This document shows, piece after piece, positions 1 through 11,383 of a stretch of 12,333 nucleotides of DNA. The stretch comes from Caldilinea sp. (GTDB lineage Bacteria; Chloroflexota; Anaerolineae; Caldilineales; Caldilineaceae), in assembly GCA_026389955.1 (NCBI GenBank), contig JAPLGY010000039.1, positions 1-12,333 of the forward strand. The letters run 5' to 3'. The notes under the pieces are model-generated. The model saw only the letters and a list, made by a program, of their open reading frames with translations, had not been told where the DNA came from and did not search any database. The first letter of the stretch is position 1, and each line of letters opens with the position of its first letter. The translations under genes were made by a program, and so were the position numbers.

Positions 1-1560
1 CGTCACACCCGGCACACCGCTCTCCGCCGCATCCTGGACCCCATCCTGGTCGCTGTCGTACCAGACGTAGTTGCCGATACTGACGGGTAACAGGTTGAAG
101 GCGAAGTCAACCTTCCAGTTGGCCTCACCCGCTCCCACTGTCACCGTCGTGTTGTTCTGGTGGCTCTGGTCCGGGATGCCGCTCTGCTGGTAGCTGCCGG
201 CATTGCCGCTCTCGCTGCTGCCGCCCGGCGTGCAGCTGCGCACCACATTCCCGTAGCTCGACGGCACGCTGCCGTAGGACACCGTGTAGGTGCCGCCCGG
301 GACCGTGAACGAGTAGTAGCCCTGGGCGTTCGTCGTCGTGGTGTAGACAATGCTGCCGCCGGTTGCGGTGAGCACCATGCCGGCCACCGGCGTAAGCACG
401 CCCGTGCTGGCCAGACCTTCGGTGTCGCTCTCGATCCACACTCGGTCGCCGAACTGCGCCGGCAGGTTGAAGGCAAAGTCAATGCTCCAGTTGGCCTCAC
501 CCGCTCCCACCGTCACCGTCATGTTGTTCTGGTGGCTCTGGTCAGGGCCCTGCTGATAGCTTCCCTCGTTGCCGCTCTCGCTGCCGCCGCCCGGCGTCGC
601 ACTCGGGAAGACGGTCCCGTAGCTCGACGGCACGCTGCCGTAGACCACCGTGTAGGTGCCGGCCGGGACTGTGAACGAGTAGTAGCCCTGGGCGTTCGTC
701 GTCGTGGTGTAGACAGTGCTGCTGCCGGTCGCCGTGATCCCCATCCCGGCCACCGGTGTGATCACCCCCGTGTTCGCCAGACCGTCTGTATCGCTCTCGA
801 TCCAGACCCGGTCGCCGAACTGCGCCGGCAGGTAGAAGGCAAAGTCAATGCTCAAGTTGGCCTCACCCGCTCCCACCGTCACCGTCATGTTGTTCTGGTG
901 GCTCTGGTCAGGCCCCTGCTGATAGCTTCCCTCGCTGCCGCTCTCGCTGCTGCCGCCCGGCGTCGCACTCGGGAAGACGGTCCCGTAGCTCGACGGCACG
1001 CTTCCATACGTCACCGTGTAGGTCCCTGCCGGGACCGTAAAGGAGTAGTAGCCCTGCGCGTTCGTCACCGCCGTATAGACCGTGCCGTTGGCGCCGGTCG
1101 CCGTGATCCCCATCCCGGCCACCGGTGTGATCACCCCCGTGTTCGCCAGACCGTCTGTATCGCTCTCCACCCAGACCCGGTCACCGAACTGCGCAGGCGG
1201 CGTGAAGCCAAAGTCCACCCCCCAGTTGGCTTCGCCAGGCCCCACCGTCACCGTCATGTGGTTCTGGTGGCTCCGGTCAGGGCCCTGCTGATAGCTTCCC
1301 TCGCTGCCGCTCTCGCTGCTCCCGCCAGGCGTCGCACTCGGCACCACAGCCCCGTAGCTCGACGGCACGCTCCCGTAGGTCACCGTGTAGGTCCCCGCAG
1401 CGACTGTAAACGAGTAATAGCCCTGCGCGTTCGTCGTCGTCGTATAGACCGTGCCGTTGGCGCCAGTCGCCGTGATCCCCATCCCGGCCACCGGTGTGAT
1501 CACCCCCGTGTTCGCCAGACCGTCTGTATCGCTCTCCACCCAGACCCGGTCGCCGAACTG
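1..1560 (-). repeat. Tandem ~369-base coding repeats (four full units plus a partial fifth)
   Basis: Read on the - strand, each unit begins at an xQFGDRVW-type motif. Unit 1 is 1560-1192 (369 bases), unit 2 is 1191-823 (369), unit 3 is 822-457 (366), unit 4 is 456-82 (375), and a divergent unit 5 starts at 81. All length differences are whole codons: unit 3 lacks one codon in the TGANG loop, and unit 4 gains an SGI triplet of residues. Units 1-3 share an identical 71-base block (1466-1536, 1097-1167, 728-798). Unit 4 is visibly diverged, and unit 5 reverts to a canonical SdrD_B sequence (DSDQDGVQDAAE). Each unit ends in a Gly/Ser/Glu/Gln/His-rich loop (SESGSEGSYQQGPDQSHQ) before a final beta strand. 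This indicates recent duplication or gene conversion inside the secreted protein gene. Confidence 0.93.
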
Positions 1561-4296
1561 CGCAGGCAGCGTGAAGCCAAAGTCGAGCGTGTGGCTGACC
1601 TGTCCCGTGCCGGTCGTCACTTGAATTACAGCGTTTCCAGATGTCAGAACCGCGTCCGAGTCCCGAATATCTGCATCAGGCGCTCCACCCTGTGCCGCAT
1701 TCGCCGTCGTCAGACCAGGATAGCCGAGCGTGGCCATCTGCGATTGTGAAATCCGTACCTCATAGGCCGTATTCGCCTCCAGTCCGCTGTTGAAAAGGTA
1801 GTTGCCTGCCGAGTCGGTAGTCACCGGCGATCCAACCTGCACACCGTTCTTGTACAGTGTGACCTGAACCCCCGCAGTTCCGGGCTCACTGGGATCCTGC
1901 ACCCCGTCAAAATCCAAATCTGCCCACACCCGATTGCCAATCTCAAGGTAATTGACCGTATCACACAACAGCTCAAGGTCACCCAGGCCGGTCGATTTAC
2001 CCAGTTCATTCCAAGCCGGGTCTCCGGTGTTAACACCATACATAACAAAGGCCCTTTTCGGTCTCCCGTCCAAATTACTCAGGTACCTGATTCCTCCGGC
2101 ATAAAATGGGCCGCCATCGAGCGGGTCCAACGCTGTCAACGCTACCTCTCCTGATCCCGGCAGGACCGCCAGCGCGCCAAAAGATATCTCAAAATGGGTG
2201 GAGCCATAAGTGTCATCGTAGAATTCGCCAAAGCCCGGCCCCTCGTTATTGGTGGCAGAATAGCCTGTCACCCCACCAACCCGGCCTTGGTTCTCCAACA
2301 CATAGGTATTTCCTGACGGAAAGGCGCGTAAAATATCTCCGCCAATAGCATTTGTCTGGTACAAAGCTGAATCGCCGCTGTCGGTTGACAAATTCTCAAG
2401 ACCGGTCTGCATTCCTGTCCGGTCGTTGAAACCAAGGATCATCGATCCATCAATATCAAACTCAATATCCGACAAGATCGGTACCGGATACGCAATCGCC
2501 CGAGTGGTGGTATTGGTTTGCACCAGGTCAGAAAAATTGTCCGTCCAGCGATTCCACATTCGGCCCCAATTGCCTCCATACACTGGATGGGGAATTCCTT
2601 TGGGATAGGTCAGCGGGAAGTCGAGGACAGTGTCCCACGACTGCGTCGTCCAGTCTGCCGCTTCGATGTTGATTTTGTAGATTTTGGCACGCAGATCCGA
2701 CCGTGTTCCGCTGCTGCCATCACAGACTCCGCCGAGGTAGATAGAACCATCGCGCACTTTGAGCCCTGACGGGCGCCACTCACCGCCGGTGCAGTTGCCC
2801 AGACTCAGCTTGGAGAGCAGATTGGCCGATGTCGGCCTTGTCGCCGGATTGGTCGGGTCGTATCCCGAGAGATCGACCGAATAGAGCTTTTTGTCGTAAT
2901 AATTGACGAAGAAGAGCCGGTTCCCATCATCTGAGATGTCTATATCGCCAAGACCGACCTTTCCGATTCCCGCAAATGCTGCGACATCACGACTCGGACT
3001 GGTGCGATCTCCTAGAAGCCCGCGCGCAACATTGCTCGTCGCCCCGTCTCCGGTGAGAGGGGCCCCTCCGGCAACCGTCACCCCAAGGTCGACTACACTC
3101 CACGAATCCAGAACATTGCCCGTAGCAGTAGTCGTTGAACTGCCGGGTTTCGGGTCGATGACATAAATTCCACCAAGCCCTTTCGGCCCTGAGCCCGAAT
3201 GCCGACGCAATGTCGCGGCAGCGAAGAGATGACCGGTCTGCCTTTTGTATGCCAATCCCCAGACTGCCCCGATCTCCTTCGCCGAGGCAACCGACTGCAT
3301 CCCGGTCATCACCCCGCCAGTCATGTAACGTACCCGCTGCAGACTGCTCCATTCCGCACCCTGCAGCGGGTTGCCAAAGACAAAGGACGGCGTGAGTACC
3401 CACGGATCGTTCTGACAGTAATTGGCCTGGTTGCTCAAACCAAGGTCGAGACTGCTCGAAGGCTGTGTCAGAAACTGAACCGTGCTTTTGATGTTCGTCC
3501 CGAACTTCTCCGTTCCCGTAGGCAGTCCAGTAAATTCACTTCTCACCGGGTAGCTGGCCGGCGGTATCGCCAGACAGTAACGTCCACCCTTGTCGGTAAC
3601 CGCTGTGTGAACCTGTCCGGCGTTGTCATATCCTTTGACCGTTACTCCCGAGACCCCGACCAGTTCACCTGCATCTTGGATTCCGTCTCCATCCAGATCT
3701 GTAAAGACCGTCCCGCCAGTATCGTTCGCCCCACAAATCAGCGGATCACAGCTTCCAGTCCCCTCAACCGACACGCTGCTGCTGCTGCTGCTTCCCGATG
3801 TCGCCGAGATCGTCCCGCTGAAACTCGACGAAACCTCAAAAGCGACAACCTGAGGCGTGACGATTGGCGGATTGCTTGTCGTACTCGCCGCAATCGTCCT
3901 GGTCTGATTCCCTGACCCGGTCGCCAGCGTTACCGTGATCGTCGACGGATTCGCCAGTCCGCTCCACGATACCTCGACACTGATCGTTCTCTTCGACTGA
4001 CCAGCCGTGTAGTAGCACTCCGAGACAGTCGGCGTAACTTCTAGCGATGTCGTCTGGGCCACTACCATGGAAACGTCGGCATCCATCTTGCTGCGGGTTG
4101 CGCTCTGCATGGAGCGAGCAGGGGGCGATACAGCCTCCTCCACGGATGGCGGGTAAAACACTGCCGCTGCCGTCGACAGAGGCAGCACCCCCACCAGCAG
4201 AGCAAGCAACATCGTGGCCAGCAATATCCGACGGATCAGGACCGAACGCTTACTTTGACGAATTGAACAATGAGGCGATGTGAATACTATTTTCAT
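1..4296 (-). CDS. Large secreted SdrD_B/Cna-B-like repeat protein (C terminus outside window)
   Basis: I translated the reverse strand by hand and found one open frame from 4296 to base 1 without a stop (at least 1432 codons). Domains: residues 1-45 form a signal peptide (basic n-region with RR at 22-23, hydrophobic core 24-40, likely cleavage after the AAA near 45). Residues about 75-190 are Ser/Thr-rich and Ig-like and contain a run of six Ser. Residues about 192-295 are an SdrD_B-like domain with a DLDGDGIQDAGE calcium-type loop. Residues about 299-780 look like a beta-propeller or surface-protein domain (for example GLAYKRQTGHLFAAA and ISDDGNRLFFVNYYDKKLYS). Residues about 784-912 are a canonical SdrD_B domain (DLDFDGVQDPSE). 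From residue 913 come tandem 123-residue units. Start: ATG 4296 is chosen because AGAAAG lies 4 bases upstream and the signal peptide follows; in-frame ATGs at 4314 and 4323 are alternatives with poorer ribosome sites. The family is typically exported or surface-displayed and structural or adhesive. The ligand is unknown, and no anchor is visible because the end is missing. Confidence 0.88.
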   Translation of the reverse strand, partial: MKIVFTSPHCSIRQSKRSVLIRRILLATMLLALLVGVLPLSTAAAVFYPPSVEEAVSPPARSMQSATRSKMDADVSMVVAQTTSLEVTPTVSECYYTAGQSKRTISVEVSWSGLANPSTITVTLATGSGNQTRTIAASTTSNPPIVTPQVVAFEVSSSFSGTISATSGSSSSSSVSVEGTGSCDPLICGANDTGGTVFTDLDGDGIQDAGELVGVSGVTVKGYDNAGQVHTAVTDKGGRYCLAIPPASYPVRSEFTGLPTGTEKFGTNIKSTVQFLTQPSSSLDLGLSNQANYCQNDPWVLTPSFVFGNPLQGAEWSSLQRVRYMTGGVMTGMQSVASAKEIGAVWGLAYKRQTGHLFAAATLRRHSGSGPKGLGGIYVIDPKPGSSTTTATGNVLDSWSVVDLGVTVAGGAPLTGDGATSNVARGLLGDRTSPSRDVAAFAGIGKVGLGDIDISDDGNRLFFVNYYDKKLYSVDLSGYDPTNPATRPTSANLLSKLSLGNCTGGEWRPSGLKVRDGSIYLGGVCDGSSGTRSDLRAKIYKINIEAADWTTQSWDTVLDFPLTYPKGIPHPVYGGNWGRMWNRWTDNFSDLVQTNTTTRAIAYPVPILSDIEFDIDGSMILGFNDRTGMQTGLENLSTDSGDSALYQTNAIGGDILRAFPSGNTYVLENQGRVGGVTGYSATNNEGPGFGEFYDDTYGSTHFEISFGALAVLPGSGEVALTALDPLDGGPFYAGGIRYLSNLDGRPKRAFVMYGVNTGDPAWNELGKSTGLGDLELLCDTVNYLEIGNRVWADLDFDGVQDPSEPGTAGVQVTLYKNGVQVGSPVTTDSAGNYLFNSGLEANTAYEVRISQSQMATLGYPGLTTANAAQGGAPDADIRDSDAVLTSGNAVIQVTTGTGQVSHTLDFGFTLPAQFGDRVWVESDTDGLANTGVITPVAGMGITATGANGTVYTTTTNAQGYYSFTVAAGTYTVTYGSVPSSYGAVVPSATPGGSSESGSEGSYQQGPDRSHQNHMTVTVGPGEANWGVDFGFTPPAQFGDRVWVESDTDGLANTGVITPVAGMGITATGANGTVYTAVTNAQGYYSFTVPAGTYTVTYGSVPSSYGTVFPSATPGGSSESGSEGSYQQGPDQSHQNNMTVTVGAGEANLSIDFAFYLPAQFGDRVWIESDTDGLANTGVITPVAGMGITATGSSTVYTTTTNAQGYYSFTVPAGTYTVVYGSVPSSYGTVFPSATPGGGSESGNEGSYQQGPDQSHQNNMTVTVGAGEANWSIDFAFNLPAQFGDRVWIESDTEGLASTGVLTPVAGMVLTATGGSIVYTTTTNAQGYYSFTVPGGTYTVSYGSVPSSYGNVVRSCTPGGSSESGNAGSYQQSGIPDQSHQNNTTVTVGAGEANWKVDFAFNLLPVSIGNYVWYDSDQDGVQDAAESGVPGVT
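3775..3792 (-). repeat. (AGC)6 trinucleotide tract encoding a Ser run
   Basis: The + strand shows GCT repeated six times, read on the - strand as six AGC serine codons at the end of the Ig-like N-terminal segment of the secreted protein, just before the first SdrD_B-like domain. It is a short in-frame linker tract. Slippage by whole units would change linker length without breaking the frame. Confidence 0.85.
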
Positions 4297-4471
4297 AATA
4301 CTTTCTATGTCCATGACAACCATACAGACAACACACGAATGCAACTTGTTTTCCCGGCAACTACCAAGCCATCGATTTAGATCGGTACTTGAATTCAGCA
4401 GAGCCAACCGTTTGGTACAGTCAGCAATCCAATGGAACTCACACAGAATACACAGGGGTTGCCCGTGTTTT

Positions 4472-4489
4472 ATAGTACATTTGTACTAT
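4472..4489. promoter_or_regulatory. 18-base perfect palindrome, candidate operator
   Basis: The sequence ATAGTACATTTGTACTAT is an 8-base inverted repeat with a 2-base centre. It contains a TACA-N2-TGTA core like the boxes bound by CopY/BlaI/MecI-family winged-helix repressors. It lies in the divergent intergenic region, about 175 bases upstream of the - strand exoprotein start and about 185 bases upstream of the sufR-like start. The palindrome is directly seen; the operator role and the regulator are inference. No BlaI/CopY gene is in the window. Confidence 0.5.
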
Positions 4490-4537
4490 CCTTGCTTCCC
4501 AGTACCATCGCTGATTTCAGGTTGAGAATAGCCGTCG

Positions 4538-4552
4538 CGCCCCGGCGGGGCG
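4538..4552. repeat. GC-rich palindrome (hairpin-forming)
   Basis: CGCCCC, a GGC centre and GGGGCG form a perfect 6-base-pair stem with a 3-base loop in otherwise AT-leaning intergenic DNA. Neither strand has a following T-run, so it is not a standard rho-independent terminator. It sits about 45 bases upstream of the -35 box of the SUF operon promoter. It may be a remnant of a dispersed palindromic element or a transcription barrier between the divergent units; this cannot be settled from one copy. Confidence 0.4.
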
Positions 4553-4597
4553 TATGAATTTAGAACAGGCGTCTTTGTTGCATTAAAACAATTTAAT

Positions 4598-4626
4598 TTG
4601 ACAAAATTGTCTGGTCTTGGTAAAGT
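4598..4626 (+). promoter_or_regulatory. Sigma-70-type promoter of the SUF operon
   Basis: A perfect -35 hexamer TTGACA (4598-4603) is followed by a 17-base spacer and the -10 hexamer TAAAGT (4621-4626, 4 of 6 matches to TATAAT). Transcription would start near 4633, leaving a leader of about 40 bases before the ATG at 4675. It is the best promoter match found in the intergenic region and reads toward sufR and the downstream suf genes. Confidence 0.75.
4600..4611. promoter_or_regulatory. Dyad overlapping the -35 box, candidate SufR operator
   Basis: GACAA-AA-TTGTC is a perfect 12-base dyad that covers the last half of the -35 hexamer. A wider imperfect dyad (CAATTT at 4589-4594 against AAATTG at 4604-4609) surrounds it. 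A repressor bound here would block RNA polymerase, and SufR proteins are known to repress their own suf operons. Assignment to this SufR is inference; the half-site differs from the CAAC-N6-GTTG site described for cyanobacterial SufR. Confidence 0.5.
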
Positions 4627-4674
4627 ACTGAAAAGTTTGCAGAGCAGTCGAGCAAATCGAGTAAGATTTTTTGG

Positions 4675-5325
4675 ATGACAAACATCATGGCATTGAACGG
4701 ATTTAGAAAACGCGAATCGCCGCTTTGGCAGATTGTCGAATATCTCCAGCGCCGTTCCCGGGCGACGATCAAGGAATTGGAAGATTTGCTGGGCATCACC
4801 ACCACGGCAGTGCGCCAGCATCTGAACACATTGCAGGCAGAGGGGTATGTCGAGCGCCGCCTGGTGCATGCTGGGGTTGGACGCCCGCACCATGTCTACT
4901 GCACCACTGCGCGTACGCAGGAGCTTTTTGCCTGCCACTGCGACGATCTGGCGCTGACCTTGCTGGAGGAAGTCTTTCAGCTGGAAGGGAGTGAGCGCAC
5001 GGTGCAGCTGTTGGAGCGGGTCGGGGAACGGCTGGCGAAGAAGTATACCTCTGCGGTGCGGGCTTCCCTCTTGCACGATCGTGTCGGTCAACTGGCACAT
5101 GCGCTCAACGGCCATGGGGTATTGGCCGACGCCGTCGTCGGCGAGGTCATCACCCTGCGCACCTACAACTGTCCTTTCCATGAGCTTGCACAGGAGCACC
5201 CAGAGATCTGTGAAATGGACCGTGGCATGTTGCAGAAGGTGTTGGGGGCGGAGGTGCATTTGAGCAAATGTATGTTGGAAGGACATTCGGGCTGTGTCTT
5301 TACCGTGCAACCTTCTGCACAATAA
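4675..5325 (+). CDS. sufR: SufR-like iron-sulfur winged-helix transcriptional repressor
   Basis: This 216-residue protein matches the SufR family in length and layout. Residues about 15-60 form a winged helix-turn-helix (ATIKELEDLLGITTTAVRQH is the recognition region), followed by the wing GVGRPHHVY at 67-75. The C-terminal half carries the family's cluster cysteines: Cys166 (NCPFHELA), Cys179 (EICEMD), Cys199 (LSKC) and Cys207 (SGCVF). SufR holds an Fe-S cluster and represses suf genes when clusters are plentiful; loss of the cluster relieves repression. Three further cysteines, Cys76, Cys87 and Cys89 (ACHCDDL), are additional. The start is uncertain: ATG 4675 and ATG 4687 are 12 bases apart and neither has a strong ribosome site. 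It is the first gene after the operon promoter, which fits autoregulation, and is followed by a 152-base gap before sufC. Confidence 0.88.
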   Translation: MTNIMALNGFRKRESPLWQIVEYLQRRSRATIKELEDLLGITTTAVRQHLNTLQAEGYVERRLVHAGVGRPHHVYCTTARTQELFACHCDDLALTLLEEVFQLEGSERTVQLLERVGERLAKKYTSAVRASLLHDRVGQLAHALNGHGVLADAVVGEVITLRTYNCPFHELAQEHPEICEMDRGMLQKVLGAEVHLSKCMLEGHSGCVFTVQPSAQ

Positions 5326-5363
5326 GAGTGGGGATGGGGGGAGAAGGTGTTGAATTGGAGTGT

Positions 5364-5376
5364 GCAACGCTGTTGC
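5364..5376. promoter_or_regulatory. Inverted repeat GCAAC-N3-GTTGC upstream of sufC
   Basis: A perfect 5-base dyad with a 3-base centre lies in the 152-base gap between sufR and sufC. Its CAAC/GTTG half-sites resemble those of the cyanobacterial SufR box, but the spacer is N3, not N6. It could be a second regulator site or a small hairpin in the transcript. No convincing -10/-35 pair was found nearby, so a separate sufC promoter is unproven. Confidence 0.35.
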
Positions 5377-5378
5377 GA

Positions 5379-5389
5379 TTGAATTTCAA
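5379..5389. promoter_or_regulatory. Inverted repeat TTGAA-T-TTCAA upstream of sufC
   Basis: This is a perfect 11-base dyad only two bases downstream of the GCAAC/GTTGC dyad, about 90 bases before the sufC start. Two dyads side by side in a gap that is long for this operon suggest a regulatory segment. The function is inferred from position only. Confidence 0.3.
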
Positions 5390-5477
5390 CCGTACTCTAT
5401 GGACAGGGACTGAGACAAGGCGACCCTGGCTGGGTTGGCAGCATTAAAAAGTTTGTTTTACACGAGGAGTCATCACG

Positions 5478-6290
<813 letters not shown>

Positions 6291-6363
6291 ACCAAGAAGT
6301 GGGGGGGCGGCACTGTCTGTCTCCTCTCGATATATGCTGCAGTGATGCGAAAGGATTGTTGAC

Positions 6364-7779
<1,416 letters not shown>

Positions 7780-7861
7780 GAGCCGCACGTCGTCGTGCGC
7801 TCGCAGCCGACCGCTCTGGGGAGCGCAGGTTCTCGGCAGAACGTGCAGACGACACAAAAGC

Positions 7862-7867
7862 AGGGGA
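7862..7867 (+). promoter_or_regulatory. Ribosome binding site deciding the sufD start
   Basis: AGGGGA(G) lies 8-9 bases before the GTG at 7876. The frame is open further upstream to another GTG at 7795, but the 27 extra residues do not resemble SufD and lack a comparable ribosome site, so 7876 is taken as the start. Confidence 0.75.
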
Positions 7868-7875
7868 GTATTCAC

Positions 7876-9216
<1,341 letters not shown>

Positions 9217-9220
9217 ATTC

Positions 9221-9226
9221 GGAGGA
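9221..9226 (+). promoter_or_regulatory. Ribosome binding site deciding the sulfurtransferase start
   Basis: GGAGGA followed by AG sits 6 bases before ATG 9233. The same frame has an ATG at 9194 inside the end of sufD, but the 13 residues it adds are in the sufD overlap and lack a ribosome site of this quality. Confidence 0.8.
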
Positions 9227-9232
9227 AGAACT

Positions 9233-10090
<858 letters not shown>

Positions 10091-10118
10091 CACGACCAAG
10101 AGGAAAACGACGGGACCC

Positions 10119-11378
10119 ATGAGGATTGCTGAAAATTTGCTGTCAGACCAGACCGCAGCCCTGCGTCAAGATTTTCCAATCCTGACCCGCGTGTTGCCGC
10201 AGGGACAGCCGCTGGTCTATCTAGACAATGCTGCGAGCAGCCAGAAGCCGGCCGCTGTCCTCCAGGCAATGGAGACGTATTACCGGCGGTACAATGCCAA
10301 TGTCCATCGCGGGGTCCACACGCTGAGCGAAGAGGCCACCGCAGCGTTTGAGGGCGCACGATCCAAGGTGGCTCGGTTCATCCATGCCCCAAGCCCCCGC
10401 CAGATTGTCTTCACCCGCGGGGCGACCGAGTCCATCAACCTTGTGGCCTACAGCTGGGGACGGGCCAACCTGGGGCCTGGCGACGAAGTGTTGATCACTG
10501 CCATGGAGCACCACGCCAACATCGTGCCTTGGCAGATTCTGCAAGAACAGCTCGGTTTCACCCTCCGTCATGTGCCGATCACCCCTACAGGGACGCTCGA
10601 CCTCAGCCAGCTGGAGAAGGTGCTGACGGAGCGCACACGTCTTTTTTGCTTTGTCCATGTCAGCAATGTCGTCGGCACTGTCAACCCGGTTCAACAGCTG
10701 GTGACGGCGGCCCGTGCAGTCGGTGCCCGCGTCTTGATCGATGCTGCGCAGAGCGTGCCCCATATGCCGGTCGATGTCCAGGCGCTCGACGCCGATTTTT
10801 TGGTCTTCAGCAGCCATAAAATGTGTGGACCGACGGGGATTGGGGTCTTGTACGGCAAGCGCGAGCTCCTCGAGTCGATGCCTCCTTTTCTGGGGGGCGG
10901 CGACATGATTCGTGAGGTGACGCTGCAGGGAAGCCGCTGGAACACCATCCCGTACAAGTTTGAAGCCGGTACCCCGGCGATCGCTGAGGCGATCGGCCTG
11001 GGAGCGGCTGTCGACTACCTGACCCAAGTTGGGATGGAGTGGGTGCATGCCCACGAACGGGCGTTGACCGCCTATGCATATGCCCGGATAGCCGAAGTCG
11101 AAGGAATACAGATTCTGGGGCCTGGCCCCGAGGCGCGCGGCGGGTTGGTGGCGTTCACTTTGAAAGATGTCCACCCCCACGACATTGCGGCCATCCTGGA
11201 CCGTTCGGGGGTCGCAGTGCGGGCCGGCCACCACTGCGCCCAGCCCCTTCACACAGAGCTGGGGGTCCAGGCCAGCGCCCGGGCCAGTTTCTATCTGTAC
11301 AACACGGTGGAAGAGGTCGACGCGTTGGTGGCAGCATTGCACAAAACCCGCCAACTGTTTGCTGGACAGAAGGGATAG
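10119..11378 (+). CDS. sufS: SufS, group II cysteine desulfurase
   Basis: This 419-residue, PLP-dependent enzyme of the NifS/CsdB type II class converts cysteine to alanine and holds the released sulfur as a persulfide. Key residues seen: LDNAASSQKP near the start, the His131-His132 pair in EHHANIVPW (PLP stacking), Asp208 and Gln211 in DAAQS (PLP ring), Lys234 in SSHKMCGPTG (Schiff base), and catalytic Cys373 in RAGHHCAQPLH on the lobe typical of SufS. GGGDMIREV also fits the family. The length is near the usual 405-420. The start ATG 10119 has GAGGA or GGGA in the preceding 20 bases. It ends 5 bases before the sufU start; this adjacency and the SufU type indicate the SufS-SufU transfer pair of Gram-positive-like systems, not SufS-SufE. 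Confidence 0.96.
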   Translation: MRIAENLLSDQTAALRQDFPILTRVLPQGQPLVYLDNAASSQKPAAVLQAMETYYRRYNANVHRGVHTLSEEATAAFEGARSKVARFIHAPSPRQIVFTRGATESINLVAYSWGRANLGPGDEVLITAMEHHANIVPWQILQEQLGFTLRHVPITPTGTLDLSQLEKVLTERTRLFCFVHVSNVVGTVNPVQQLVTAARAVGARVLIDAAQSVPHMPVDVQALDADFLVFSSHKMCGPTGIGVLYGKRELLESMPPFLGGGDMIREVTLQGSRWNTIPYKFEAGTPAIAEAIGLGAAVDYLTQVGMEWVHAHERALTAYAYARIAEVEGIQILGPGPEARGGLVAFTLKDVHPHDIAAILDRSGVAVRAGHHCAQPLHTELGVQASARASFYLYNTVEEVDALVAALHKTRQLFAGQKG

Positions 11379-11383
11379 ACGCT

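Noticed and set aside
160..1749. A 529-codon open frame on the + strand opposite the exoprotein repeats
   Set aside because: Its translation is Arg/His/Ala-rich and repeats with the same ~369-base period as the genuine - strand repeats, so it is the antisense shadow of GC-rich tandem coding repeats.
4451..4475. Imperfect hairpin CACAGGG/CCCGTG followed by TTTT, considered as a terminator
   Set aside because: No + strand gene precedes it in the window, the stem is short with a bulge, and the T-run is only four bases.
5435..5463. TTGGCA plus TTTACA near the sufC ribosome site as a promoter
   Set aside because: Transcription would start within or after the ribosome binding site, and the -10 match is poor.
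6300..6312. G-run between sufC and sufB as a regulatory or quadruplex element
   Set aside because: It is a single run of seven G without the repeated runs needed for a quadruplex, and no dyad is present.
7795..7875. Upstream GTG extension of sufD (27 residues)
   Set aside because: The residues do not resemble SufD, and the GTG at 7876 has an AGGGGAG site.
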